This document shows, in pieces, positions 17,566-26,405 of a stretch of 38,182 nucleotides of DNA. Made by a program: the position numbers and the translations under genes. How positions within the stretch are numbered: position 1 is the first letter of the stretch; each line of letters starts with the position of its first letter. The stretch is taken from assembly GCA_937123825.1 (NCBI GenBank), contig CAKZKQ010000776.1:1-38182 (forward strand), given 5' to 3'. This DNA comes from an uncultured Pseudomonadota bacterium. GTDB lineage: Bacteria; Myxococcota_A; Bradymonadia; Bradymonadales; GCA-2716585. The notes beneath the pieces were generated by a model that ran no database searches, was not told the DNA's origin, and saw only the letters and a program-made list of their open reading frames with translations.

Positions 17566-20500
17566 ATGGAACCGATCCACCTGGGTGCGTTTGAGTTGCA
17601 CAGCCCCATCCGAAAAGGGGGCATGGGCGAAGTCTGGCGAGGCATTCACCAGGGCCAGGAGATCCCGGTCGCGATCAAGATCATGACTGGCCGCCGGGCG
17701 CGCAACCCAAAGTACCTCCAGGCGTTTCGCAACGAGGTGCAGGCCGTCGCCGCGCTCGATCACCCCGGCATTGTCCTGATCCTCGACCACGGCAAGGTCT
17801 CGCTTGAAGCCCAAAGCCAAAGCAACGGCCGCTTCCTGGCCGGCAGCCCCTTTCTGGTCATGGAGATGGCCAGCCGAGGCTCGCTTGACCAGCTCAAGCG
17901 CCAAATGCCCTGGTACGAACTCAAGGCCGTCCTCATCACTCTGCTCGACGCGTTGGCCCACGCCCACGCCCGAGGCGTCATCCACCGCGACCTCAAACCC
18001 GCCAATGTCCTGCTCTGCAGCGTCGCTGACCCTCGTCCTGGCCTGAAACTGACCGACTTTGGACTGGCAGCGCTGCGTCAGGCCGAGGATAAACGCCAGG
18101 GCATCACCGAGAGCATGGCAGGCACGCCGCGCTACATGGCTCCCGAGGTCTTTGATGGGCGCTGGCGAGATTATGGCCCCTGGACAGACCTCTACGCGCT
18201 TGGCTGCATGGTCTACGAGTTGGTCACTCGCCGTCCCCTCTTCTCTGGCAAGACCTCTGGCGATCTGCGCCGACAACACCAGTACGAAAAGCCCCGCGTG
18301 TTGCGCTCGCGCAGCACCTTGCCCGATGGCTTCGCCAGTTGGCTGCTGCGCCTGGTGGCCAAACGCCCAGAAGACCGCTACCGAACCGCCGCCGACGCCG
18401 CCTGGAGCCTGTTGGGACTTGGAGAGCCCGAAAACCCCGAACTCTCCTCAGCCCACGCCGTGGTTGGATCGCTGGAACAAAGCACAACGGTCTTCTCTGT
18501 GCTGACGGGCATGGACTCAAGCTCCATGTCGCTCTCTGGCATGGACGTCACACACATCGAGGACATCACCGAGGTGGGCCAGACGCACATCTGGCCCCAA
18601 CAAGGGCTCGCTGACGCGGCCACCTTCATGATGCCCGATGAGGCAGACATCCACGACGCCCCCACGTACATGATCCCATCGGTCGAGGGCATCGCCGCCG
18701 CCGACACCTTCCTCTTTATGAGCGACAACGAGTGGCTGCGCACGCCGGTGCGCAACCGCCCCCGTGAGGCCCCCGAGACGCTCGACGAAGACATCGATGA
18801 GGACAACGGCGAGACGCAGGCGTTGGAGATCCGCCGCCCACCGATGCCCCACACCTGGCACCGCACCACGCCTCCTGCCCCTTCCATGCGCCTGGTTGGC
18901 GCGGGCCTGAGCCTCTTTGACCTCAAGCCCCCGGCGCTGGTGGGTCGCATGGAGCAACGCGAGAAGATGTGGAACGCGCTCTCCCAGGTCCACGCCACGG
19001 GCACCGCGCGGCTGGTGATCTTGGAGGGACAGGCGGGGGTCGGCAAGAGTCGCCTGGCCGAGTGGATCTGTCAGCGCGCCGTTGAGGTCGGCGCGGCCAC
19101 GGCGCTGCGCGCATCCCACAGCCCCATCCCAGGCCCCGGCGACGGCCTACCCAGGATGGTGTCTCGAAACTTGCGCTGCACTGGCCTCTCGCGCGCCGAA
19201 GCGCGCCGCCGCGTCCGGCGCCAACTCCAACTCCAGGGCGTCACCAATGACTACGAGTGGGATGCGCTGACCGAGATGATCACCGCCATGACCGATCGGC
19301 AGCGCGCCGCACGCGCCAAGGTCATCCGCTTTACCAGCCCCACCGAGCGCTATGTGTTGGTGCGTCGCCATCTGGAGCGGCTGTGTCAGGAGCGGCCCGT
19401 GGTGGTCTGGCTCGACGACGTTCAATGGGGCGCCGATGCGCTGTGGTTTGCCCAGTACCTGCTTAAAAACCAGCAGCGCCACCCTTGCCCGGTGCTCCTG
19501 CTGATGACTGTTGCAGGAGAACACCTCCAGGGGCGCGCCATGGAGTCCCACGTCCTTGAGCAGCTCCGCGCCATGGAGGGCACCTCCAAGCTCCAGTTGG
19601 GGCCGCTGGGCGACAAAGAACACGCCGAGCTGGTCAAAGAGTTGCTGGTCCTTGAAGGCGGTCTGGCGCAGAAGGTCCAGGAGAGCACCGGCGGCAACCC
19701 CCTCTTTGTCATCCAACTGGTCGGCAGTTGGATCCGGCGCGGGGTGCTGGACGTGGGCGAGCAGGGGTTTGTGCTGCGTCCGGGGGCGGAGGCCGAGGCG
19801 CCAAGCGGGGTCTTGGAGATCTGGCACGAGCACATTGAGCAGCTTTTGCAAGAGGTCGAAGGGCTGCAGGAGCAACCGCTGGAGGTGCTGGAACTGGCGG
19901 CAGTGCTGGGGATGGACGTGGACGCCACCGAGTGGCGACAGGCCGCGCGCCGCGCTGGGGTGGAGTTGACGGTCAACTTCCTTCAGGCGCTTGTGCACAG
20001 CGCGCTGGTTCAGCCCAACGAAGGCTACATCTCCTTTGTCCACGCCATGGGGCGTCAGGCGCTGGAGGATTCGGCGCGTGAGGCAGGCCGGTGGGAGACC
20101 CACAACCGCAACTGCGCCGCCATGCTCCAGGAGCGCTACGCCCCCGATCACCCGGGGATCGCCGAGCGCCTGGGGCGCCACCTGGTCGAAGCCAGCGACA
20201 TGCAGATCGCGTTGGCGCCGTTGCTCACCGGGGCCACGGCGCGCTACCACAGCGGCGAGTATCGCCACGCCATCGATCTGCTGGATCGGCGCGAGTGGGC
20301 CATGTTGAATCTGAGCAGCTCCAACCACCTGCCGCACTGGGGAGAGGGGTGGCTGCTTCGGGCTCAGATTTACCGGATCATGGGCCGATACGAAGAGGCT
20401 TACGAGTGGGCCATCTACGCGCATGAGGGCGCGGGACGCTACAAATGGATGAAGCTGCGCGGGCCTGCCATGGCCGAGGTCGCCCATCTGGCGTCGTTCA

Positions 20501-21465
20501 CGGGCAGGGCCACCGAGGCGGGCGCCGTGGGCCGACAAGTGGAGCAGTTTGCCAGGGACCAGCGCTTGCCTGCAGTCTTGGCCCAGGCGTGCTTTGTCCA
20601 GGGACAGGGGCGCTACCTGCGCGGCATGTTGAGGGAGGCGTGCCGGCTGACGCGTCAGGCGTTGGTGACCTATGAGCGCGTGGGCGACTCGTTGGGCGTG
20701 GCGCTCTGCCTCAGGGCGCTTTGGGCGATGGTGCTCGATCGCGGGGAACTGCGCCTGGCCGGCGATCTCTTGAACCGCGCCCGAGAACTCTACGATCAAA
20801 ACGGCCATCAGGTTGGCATCACCTCTTGTCTTCAGGCGCAGGGTCAGATGGCGGTGCTCCGGGGACGTCTGGCGGAAGGCGCCGACCTACTCCAGCGCGC
20901 CTTGTCGTTCTACGAAGGGCTGGGGGTTCGTCACGGCACCGCCGCTTGTCTGGGAGGGCTGGCGCGGGTGGCGCAGGCGCGCCAGGACTTTCAGGCCGCC
21001 CAGCAGTGGTGGCAGCGCGCCATCGACATTCAAGACGAGACCGGCTCCATCCGCGTCATGGACGCGCGTTGCCATCTGGGTCTGGTTCAACTGGCCGCCG
21101 GCCAGCACGAAGACGGCGCCAGAACGCTGAGCGCTTGCCTTGAGCCCGCCCAGGAGGCCGATCGCCGCGCCCTTCAGGGGCGCATCCACCTGGGATTGAC
21201 GTTGGCTTGCGCGGGCACCGGCGAGTGGGAGCGTTGGGACGAACACATCAACGACGCCGCGCGCCGCCTGGAACAGACCGAGTTGATCGACCCGCATCTG
21301 GCTGTGGCCGCCAACAACGCCGCCGAGTTGGCCCTGGCTGCCGGGCACCGGCAAAGGGCCATGGAGGCCTACGCCATTGCGCTGCGTCAATGGCAGGCTT
21401 TGAAACAAACCCAGCGCGTCCAACACCTCCAGGGCGTCATCCGCTCCATCGGCGCGGACGACTGA
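17566..21465 (+). CDS. Ser/Thr kinase - AAA ATPase - TPR fusion protein
   Basis: A 1299-residue signalling protein. Residues ~8-285 are a Hanks-type kinase with a complete active site: glycine loop KGGMGEVW, catalytic Lys in VAIKIM (~38), HRDLKPANVLL (~140), DFGLA (~164) and APE (~192). Residues ~290-445 are a disordered Thr/Met- and acid-rich linker. An AAA-type ATPase domain follows, with Walker A GQAGVGKS (~488-495) and Walker B VVVWLDDVQW (~612-620). Residues ~870-1295 are TPR-type helices. This PknK-like arrangement is common in Myxococcota. The ATG at 17566 follows GAGGAGACC, and the frame is open further upstream but without domain content. A PilB/GspE-type ATPase gene follows after 31 bp, suggesting control of a secretion or pilus machine. 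Substrates are unknown. Confidence 0.93.
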   Translation: MEPIHLGAFELHSPIRKGGMGEVWRGIHQGQEIPVAIKIMTGRRARNPKYLQAFRNEVQAVAALDHPGIVLILDHGKVSLEAQSQSNGRFLAGSPFLVMEMASRGSLDQLKRQMPWYELKAVLITLLDALAHAHARGVIHRDLKPANVLLCSVADPRPGLKLTDFGLAALRQAEDKRQGITESMAGTPRYMAPEVFDGRWRDYGPWTDLYALGCMVYELVTRRPLFSGKTSGDLRRQHQYEKPRVLRSRSTLPDGFASWLLRLVAKRPEDRYRTAADAAWSLLGLGEPENPELSSAHAVVGSLEQSTTVFSVLTGMDSSSMSLSGMDVTHIEDITEVGQTHIWPQQGLADAATFMMPDEADIHDAPTYMIPSVEGIAAADTFLFMSDNEWLRTPVRNRPREAPETLDEDIDEDNGETQALEIRRPPMPHTWHRTTPPAPSMRLVGAGLSLFDLKPPALVGRMEQREKMWNALSQVHATGTARLVILEGQAGVGKSRLAEWICQRAVEVGAATALRASHSPIPGPGDGLPRMVSRNLRCTGLSRAEARRRVRRQLQLQGVTNDYEWDALTEMITAMTDRQRAARAKVIRFTSPTERYVLVRRHLERLCQERPVVVWLDDVQWGADALWFAQYLLKNQQRHPCPVLLLMTVAGEHLQGRAMESHVLEQLRAMEGTSKLQLGPLGDKEHAELVKELLVLEGGLAQKVQESTGGNPLFVIQLVGSWIRRGVLDVGEQGFVLRPGAEAEAPSGVLEIWHEHIEQLLQEVEGLQEQPLEVLELAAVLGMDVDATEWRQAARRAGVELTVNFLQALVHSALVQPNEGYISFVHAMGRQALEDSAREAGRWETHNRNCAAMLQERYAPDHPGIAERLGRHLVEASDMQIALAPLLTGATARYHSGEYRHAIDLLDRREWAMLNLSSSNHLPHWGEGWLLRAQIYRIMGRYEEAYEWAIYAHEGAGRYKWMKLRGPAMAEVAHLASFTGRATEAGAVGRQVEQFARDQRLPAVLAQACFVQGQGRYLRGMLREACRLTRQALVTYERVGDSLGVALCLRALWAMVLDRGELRLAGDLLNRARELYDQNGHQVGITSCLQAQGQMAVLRGRLAEGADLLQRALSFYEGLGVRHGTAACLGGLARVAQARQDFQAAQQWWQRAIDIQDETGSIRVMDARCHLGLVQLAAGQHEDGARTLSACLEPAQEADRRALQGRIHLGLTLACAGTGEWERWDEHINDAARRLEQTELIDPHLAVAANNAAELALAAGHRQRAMEAYAIALRQWQALKQTQRVQHLQGVIRSIGADD

Positions 21466-21496
21466 GCCATCCCCTCATCCACACACCGGAGACCCC

Positions 21497-23041
21497 ATGG
21501 CCAGACCCGAAGTCCTCAAGGATCTGACACACTTTGAACTGGACCCGGAGTCCATGCAGCGCCTGGGGTTGGACTTCAGCGCTTACCACCGCGTGGTCGT
21601 GTTGGGGGTGATTGATCCCGAAGACCAGAGCAAACCGGTGCACGTCGGGCTGCTGGATCCCGACAACCAGGCGCTGCTGGATCTGGTCGCCGAGCGCCTG
21701 ATGCGGCCGGTCAAACCCGTGCGGCTCAACGAATACGAGATCAAACGGGCGCTCAACGTCCACCGGGGCCGCCCGCTGACCCAAAACGAGAACATCGTCC
21801 AGCTCCCCGTTGAGGAGCCAGGGCCCCGCTCTCAAGCTCGCCAGACCATCGACTACCTCCTCCAGGAGGCCGTCCGCCGCAAAGCCTCCGACATTCACAT
21901 CGAGACCTACTTCCACGACGTCGATGTCCGCCTGCGCATCGACGGCATCCTCCACCAGCAGTTCACCCACCTCTCGCCCGACAACGTCCGCGAGGTCATC
22001 ACTCGCCTCAAAGTCCTCACCGGGATGGACATCGCCGAGCGCCGCCGCCCGCAAGATGGCCGCTTTCAGGTGATCTTTGTGGACAACGGAGAGCGCCAGC
22101 AGGTGGACTTTCGGCTCAGCGTGGTGCCCAGCCCTGGCGGGGAGGACGCGGTCATCCGTGTTCTGGACGCCAACATCGGGCTGATTCCGCTTGATGCGCT
22201 GGGTATGCCCACCGACATCCAGCGCACATTCACGCAGCTCTTGCACAACCCAGAGGGGATGTTGTTGGTCACCGGTCCAACCGGCTCGGGCAAAACCACC
22301 ACGCTCTACGCCTCTTTGCTGCACATCCGCGCCCACACCCGCAAGATCATCACCGCCGAAGATCCAATCGAGTACTACATCGACAAGATCAACCAGAAAG
22401 AGGTCAGCGACGTCATGAGCATGGCCGACCTGACCCGAGCGCTGATGCGCCAGGACCCGGACGTGATGCTCTACGGCGAGATCCGCGACCCTGCCACAGG
22501 GGACAACGCCATCACTGCGGCGGCCACGGGTCACCTGGTGCTCAGCACGCTCCACACGGCCGACTCGGTGGGGTCGGTGGTGCGGCTCAGGACGTTGGGG
22601 CTTGAAGATGTGGACATCGCCGGGGCCATGCTTGGGTCGATGGCGCAGCGCCTGGTACGCCGCATCTGCCCACACTGCCGTGAACCGACCCTCCCCACCG
22701 AACGCCAGGAGATCCTTTTTGGGCGCCTGCTTGAAGATCACCGCTACTTTGAAGGGGCGGGCTGTGAAGCGTGCTACGGCACCGGTTACAAGGGCCGCAC
22801 CGGGCTCTTTGAGTTGCTGGTGACCGACGAGCGCTTGCAAGACATGATCGCCGATGGGGCCTCGCGCAATGAGCTGCGCATCGCAGCGCGGCGACAAAGC
22901 GACTTCCGCACCATGCTCGACGATGGGCTGACCAAGATCGACGCCGGCGAGACGACTCTGGATGAGTTGATGAGGGTCCTGCCCTACCGCCACATTGTAA
23001 TTGCACGACAAGAGCGCGAGCAGACGTTGGCGGCCATTTAG
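21497..23041 (+). CDS. GspE/PilB-type secretion or pilus-assembly ATPase
   Basis: A 514-residue cytoplasmic hexameric motor ATPase of the type II secretion/type IV pilus family. Residues ~1-95 resemble the N-terminal partner-binding domain. Residues ~115-500 are the motor: Walker A GPTGSGKT (260-267), Asp box AEDPIEY, Walker B-like MLYGEIRD, and His box HLVLSTLHTADS. Two CxxC pairs (CPHC ~391 and CEAC ~422) make the zinc-binding loop, followed by YKGRTGLFELL. All catalytic blocks are present, so it should be active. GGAG lies seven bases before the ATG. It is the last gene after the kinase and meets the minus-strand 222-aa gene with a 3-bp gap. No other secretin, platform, pilin or PilT gene is in the window, so it is an orphan here. 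GspE and PilB cannot be told apart safely. Confidence 0.93.
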   Translation: MARPEVLKDLTHFELDPESMQRLGLDFSAYHRVVVLGVIDPEDQSKPVHVGLLDPDNQALLDLVAERLMRPVKPVRLNEYEIKRALNVHRGRPLTQNENIVQLPVEEPGPRSQARQTIDYLLQEAVRRKASDIHIETYFHDVDVRLRIDGILHQQFTHLSPDNVREVITRLKVLTGMDIAERRRPQDGRFQVIFVDNGERQQVDFRLSVVPSPGGEDAVIRVLDANIGLIPLDALGMPTDIQRTFTQLLHNPEGMLLVTGPTGSGKTTTLYASLLHIRAHTRKIITAEDPIEYYIDKINQKEVSDVMSMADLTRALMRQDPDVMLYGEIRDPATGDNAITAAATGHLVLSTLHTADSVGSVVRLRTLGLEDVDIAGAMLGSMAQRLVRRICPHCREPTLPTERQEILFGRLLEDHRYFEGAGCEACYGTGYKGRTGLFELLVTDERLQDMIADGASRNELRIAARRQSDFRTMLDDGLTKIDAGETTLDELMRVLPYRHIVIARQEREQTLAAI

Positions 23042-23044
23042 GCT

Positions 23045-23713
23045 CTACCGGTTGAAGAGGCTCAGTTGCCGGGGGTGGTGCAGGTAGCTCTCGATCTGGC
23101 GGCGCAAGCGGCCGTCGTCCAAAATGGACACCGGATGGACGTTGAAGACACGCACGTCCAGGCGAAAGTCTCCGGTCAGATCCCCCTGACTGGGAAAGAT
23201 CTCATTGAACCATGAGGCGTCGGAGAGGACCTCTGAGGTGTTGGAGATGCCGAGCCTTGGCAAGAGGGTCCTGAAGGTGGTCTGGAGTTCTTCGCGGGCG
23301 CGCTGACGCAGCGTCTCATAGTTGTCGACGACCTGCTCTCGGAGCGTGTCGCGGATCTCGCCGCGGACCTGCTCCACCAGCGTGTGGAACTGCTGGATCT
23401 GCTCATGGTTCAGGAACGCGGCTCCGGTGTAGAAGAACGGGCCTTCGTCGTGGGCGCGCAGCCAGTTGCGGGCCTCTTCAAGGCGCTTCTTGAGCGGCGC
23501 CACGACATCGGTGGGGAAGACCTGGAAGCGCAGCTCGGTGTTGAGCGTGATCTGGCGCATCTCCTGAAAGTCAAAGCCAAGATCGACAAAGTTGGGCGTG
23601 AAGCTGTTGCGCGTCTCGGGAAAGAGTCGGTAGGACATTTCAACAAAGCCGCCCACACGGCCCATCTTGAGGGCCAGGATCTCGCATTGCTCCAAAGTGA
23701 CGTTGGTTGCCAT
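23045..23713 (-). CDS. Unrecognised 222-residue soluble protein
   Basis: I do not recognise this protein. It has no signal peptide or membrane helix. Residues ~1-75 look beta-rich. Residues ~75-155 are strongly helical and charged (LKKRLEEARNWLRAH, LVEQVRGEIRDTLREQV, RQRAREELQTTF) and could form a coiled coil. The rest is mixed, ending HHPRQLSLFNR. The ATG at 23713 gives a clean N-terminus, MATNVTLEQCEIL. Its stop lies three bases from the PilB/GspE-type stop in convergent orientation. It follows the pseudo-receiver protein gene on the same strand after 126 bp, so it may be part of that transcript. The codon pattern matches its neighbours and the frame is fully open, so it is very likely real. 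Confidence 0.7.
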   Translation of the reverse strand: MATNVTLEQCEILALKMGRVGGFVEMSYRLFPETRNSFTPNFVDLGFDFQEMRQITLNTELRFQVFPTDVVAPLKKRLEEARNWLRAHDEGPFFYTGAAFLNHEQIQQFHTLVEQVRGEIRDTLREQVVDNYETLRQRAREELQTTFRTLLPRLGISNTSEVLSDASWFNEIFPSQGDLTGDFRLDVRVFNVHPVSILDDGRLRRQIESYLHHPRQLSLFNR

Positions 23714-23839
23714 TGTGGGCTCTTGTTCTCCTCATGGGCAGCACCGCGCTCACCGCGATCTCCCCGTCTATCTGGCAAAGAGGGCGCCACCCGATCAGAC
23801 AGCGACGACCACCGCAGTCGCCCCGTATCCCGGGGTCGT

Positions 23840-26095
23840 TTACGAGTGCCGCAGCCACCCTTTGAGCCGGACCATCAGGTTCTCGGTGGCCTCGGCGTTG
23901 GGATCCTGGCCCGTTGGAGGCGAGGTGAGCGAAGACCAGATTCGGTCCACACCGCACAGCGCCTCGGCGTGCTCTTCATCCAGCAGCAGCGCCGCCTGGA
24001 AGTGATCGAGCGCGTCGTCCAGCTCCCCGTGATCTTCGCACATCCTCCCCAGAAATACATGAGCGTCGGCCATGGCAGGTTTCATGGCCAATTCCGCCTC
24101 AATCCGACCGCGACAGACCTTGTATTGGCGCTGGCGATCCTTGTGGGGCAAGTTATAGATGATCCAGGCCTGGAAAACGACTATCTCTGAACCATTGGGG
24201 CTGAGCATGTGGGCGTGCTTGATGTGCCGGTAGGCCTCTTTCCAGCGGTTCTCCGAGGCCGCAGTGCGCGCTCGGCGCAGTTCGACCATGGCCATATTCT
24301 GCACGGCTTCGATGTCGGGGTTTTCGGCGGTGGGCGCATCGACCAGGACGACGCGGTCCTGGGCGGGGCCGCGCACGTCCTCCAACACCGCGATGTCCAA
24401 CAGGCCAGAGGCCCCTTCGGGGATTTGCCTCACGGGCGCCATGCGCTTGGAATCGGAGCGGCGACGCATCTCCAGCCGGCCGGTGTAGCTGACCTTGGAG
24501 CGGGGCTCGCTGAGGGTCTTGTAGGCGACTTTGAGGGCGCTGCGCACCTCGGCGGCCTTCTCCTGCACCATGGCGTCGAGGTTTCCCACCGATTGGGGCG
24601 AAAACCGCTGCTGGAGCGCGTTGTGGGCCTCTTTGAGGGCTTGCGTGCCCGCATCGTCGGCCACGCCGAGCAACTGCCAGTGGTTTTCGTAGCCAAGCCG
24701 GACGTAGTGGCTCAGGACCTGCTGGGTCAGCCGCTCGTCCACTTCGGTTTGAACGCGCTCTGGGGTCTGCGCGGGCTCGGTGGACGCGCGCGTCATCGCT
24801 GCGCCTCCAAGAAGGGTCGGGGGGCGAGTGGGCAGCGCGGGTTTGTGGGGAGAGCGCTCGGCGGTGGTTCGGGCTTCGGTCAGGAAGTCGACCATGTCGG
24901 CTCGATAGAGCGAGTACACCAGGCGCAACAAACCCATCAGGTCGCGGTTGACCTCGACCGTCAGCGACTGGAGCGTTCGCGTACCGTCGAGCAGCTCCAG
25001 CCAGCCGCGCTGGACGTCTTTGGGCGGGAAGTGGGGCAGGAAAACCTCAAACTTCTCGGTGCGCACCACGTAGCGCGACAAAAACGGTTGCAGGTGCGTG
25101 GCCAACACGTTGGGCCCCACAAAGCGGTGCACACCATCACAGATCAACTCGATGGGGTTTTGGCGCAGGTGCTTGACCTCGGCCTTCCACTGCGTGTCCT
25201 CGTTGAAGGCGTAGCGGCCGGTGACAAAGGCAAAACAGCCCAGAACGCGCTCATAGACCTGGCGGTCCAAGGCGCCGATCAACGTGGCGGTGCTGATCAG
25301 ACCGCGCTCGATCAACGCCTCTCCAAGCGGCTGCCCCTCGCGGCGCTCTTTGAGCACTGTGTTCAAATCGGACAGGCGCAGCTCGCCGTTGTTGACCAGC
25401 ACCGCGCCCAGGGAGTCTTCGGTGTCGTTGCTCAGCGCATAAACGGGCTCTCCCTGGTCAAAGAAGATGACCCGCTCATGCCCTGCGCGGTGCACGGTCA
25501 AGACACCGGTGTCCTGGTTGGCAAAAAGCTTGTAGAGCAACGACGCAAAGGGGGTCTGCTCCAGCGAACCGACCTTTTGCATGATGGTGTGCACCGCTGG
25601 CGGCTTGCTGGGCTCTTTGCCGGCCTCTTTGGGCGCTTCGTTCGGCGCTGCGGCCTTGGCCTGTGCCCCGGCGGGGTTGGCGTCGATCCTGGTTTGACCG
25701 CGCTCTGGCCCTTCATCGTCAATGTTGAAGACCGTATCCAGGCGCGCCACGTCCTGGCATGCGCCAAGCAGCTCGCGACCCGAGAAGGGCTTCTTCAGGG
25801 TTCGCTCAACGCTGAAAAGCTCCAGCGACTCGGGCCGCGTCTTGGAGGAGATCATGAGCATCAACTCGGGCACCGCCTCCAACGTGCGGGCTGCCGCGCA
25901 AATGTCCAACGCCGCGCCATCGGCCATCTCGGCCTCGACCATGATCAGGTCATAATGGACCGTCCCCATGGCTCGGATGGCGTCCTGGGTTGTGGAGCAC
26001 ACTGTGGACAGGAAGTCGCGCTTGTGCAGGAAGCTCTGCAGCTTTTTCAACATTTTAGCGTCGCTATCGACAATGAGTATACGCAATCCAGACAT
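23840..26095 (-). CDS. Degenerate receiver - DUF4388 (PATAN) - J-like - TPR protein
   Basis: A 751-residue cytoplasmic signalling protein. Residues 1-~115 are a response-regulator receiver (RILIVDSD, acidic residues D10 and D12, KKPF with K102), but the phospho-acceptor Asp is replaced by Glu54 in YDLIMVEAE. It probably cannot be phosphorylated and may be locked in an active-like state. Residues ~180-310 match DUF4388/PATAN (GVLTVHRAGHERVIFF, GQPLGEALIERGLIS). Residues ~465-545 look like a J domain (HWQLLGVADDAG, LKVAYKTLSEP), but I see no HPD tripeptide. Residues ~610-745 are TPR-like (KHAHMLSPNGSEI, LDHFQAALLLDEEHAEAL). The start is the ATG at 26095 with a weak ribosome site. A Fur-box-like sequence lies about 145 bases upstream. 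There is no output DNA-binding domain, so it most likely works through protein contacts. Confidence 0.88.
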   Translation of the reverse strand: MSGLRILIVDSDAKMLKKLQSFLHKRDFLSTVCSTTQDAIRAMGTVHYDLIMVEAEMADGAALDICAAARTLEAVPELMLMISSKTRPESLELFSVERTLKKPFSGRELLGACQDVARLDTVFNIDDEGPERGQTRIDANPAGAQAKAAAPNEAPKEAGKEPSKPPAVHTIMQKVGSLEQTPFASLLYKLFANQDTGVLTVHRAGHERVIFFDQGEPVYALSNDTEDSLGAVLVNNGELRLSDLNTVLKERREGQPLGEALIERGLISTATLIGALDRQVYERVLGCFAFVTGRYAFNEDTQWKAEVKHLRQNPIELICDGVHRFVGPNVLATHLQPFLSRYVVRTEKFEVFLPHFPPKDVQRGWLELLDGTRTLQSLTVEVNRDLMGLLRLVYSLYRADMVDFLTEARTTAERSPHKPALPTRPPTLLGGAAMTRASTEPAQTPERVQTEVDERLTQQVLSHYVRLGYENHWQLLGVADDAGTQALKEAHNALQQRFSPQSVGNLDAMVQEKAAEVRSALKVAYKTLSEPRSKVSYTGRLEMRRRSDSKRMAPVRQIPEGASGLLDIAVLEDVRGPAQDRVVLVDAPTAENPDIEAVQNMAMVELRRARTAASENRWKEAYRHIKHAHMLSPNGSEIVVFQAWIIYNLPHKDRQRQYKVCRGRIEAELAMKPAMADAHVFLGRMCEDHGELDDALDHFQAALLLDEEHAEALCGVDRIWSSLTSPPTGQDPNAEATENLMVRLKGWLRHS

Positions 26096-26238
26096 ATCGC
26101 TCTGTGTGCGGTGGGGTGCGCCAGTAAGCGGCGGCCTTTGTCGTCAAAGACGCGGGCTCTCTTTGGGTCCCCTTGGGTTGTGTGCTTGGACAGTGATCCG
26201 CCGCGCAGACCAATCGCTCCGATCCGGCCATAAAAGGT

Positions 26239-26253
26239 TGATGATAATTATCA
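26239..26253. promoter_or_regulatory. Fur-box-like palindrome
   Basis: TGATGATAATTATCA differs at one of the 14 defined positions from the 7-1-7 Fur consensus TGATAATnATTATCA, and its core TGATAATTATCA is a perfect 12-base palindrome. It is an AT-rich island in GC-rich DNA, about 145 bases upstream of the pseudo-receiver protein start on the minus strand. Assignment to Fur is by consensus only, and another dimeric regulator is possible. Confidence 0.4.
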
Positions 26254-26343
26254 CCTCAGGCGAGCCGGTGTGGCAAGCCTGGGGCAAAGAGCGGGTGGGT
26301 GTGGCAGTGGAGATGGGCGGAAGATGAGGCAGGGAGGAGGACA

Positions 26344-26376
26344 GGCCCACAGCAGCACATTGAACCACTGTGGGCC
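26344..26376 (-). terminator. Hairpin after the TSP3-repeat gene
   Basis: GGCCCACAG (26344-26352) and CTGTGGGCC (26368-26376) form a perfect 9-bp stem with a 15-base loop, 30 bases past the stop of the minus-strand TSP3-repeat gene. There is no T-run, so it is either a non-canonical terminator or an mRNA 3'-end stabiliser. Confidence 0.45.
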
Positions 26377-26405
26377 GATGCCAGTCTGGTCTTGGAGGGA
26401 ACGGC

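Larger units (their letters stand above)
26096..26405. other. 310-bp gap between two minus-strand genes
   Basis: No gene is visible. It holds the upstream region of the pseudo-receiver gene, including an AT-rich island around 26225-26255 with the Fur-box-like site, and the hairpin after the TSP3-repeat gene (26344-26376). Confidence 0.6.

Noticed and set aside
19147..20808. 553-residue minus-strand open frame
   Set aside because: It is antisense to the ATPase and TPR part of the kinase gene, with composition typical of a shadow frame.
23714..23839. Terminator in the gap between the pseudo-receiver and 222-residue genes
   Set aside because: Only a 5-bp CCCCG/CGGGG stem with no T-run was found, too weak to call.
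24209..26233. 674-residue plus-strand open frame
   Set aside because: It is antisense to the receiver/DUF4388/TPR gene, whose domains are clear.
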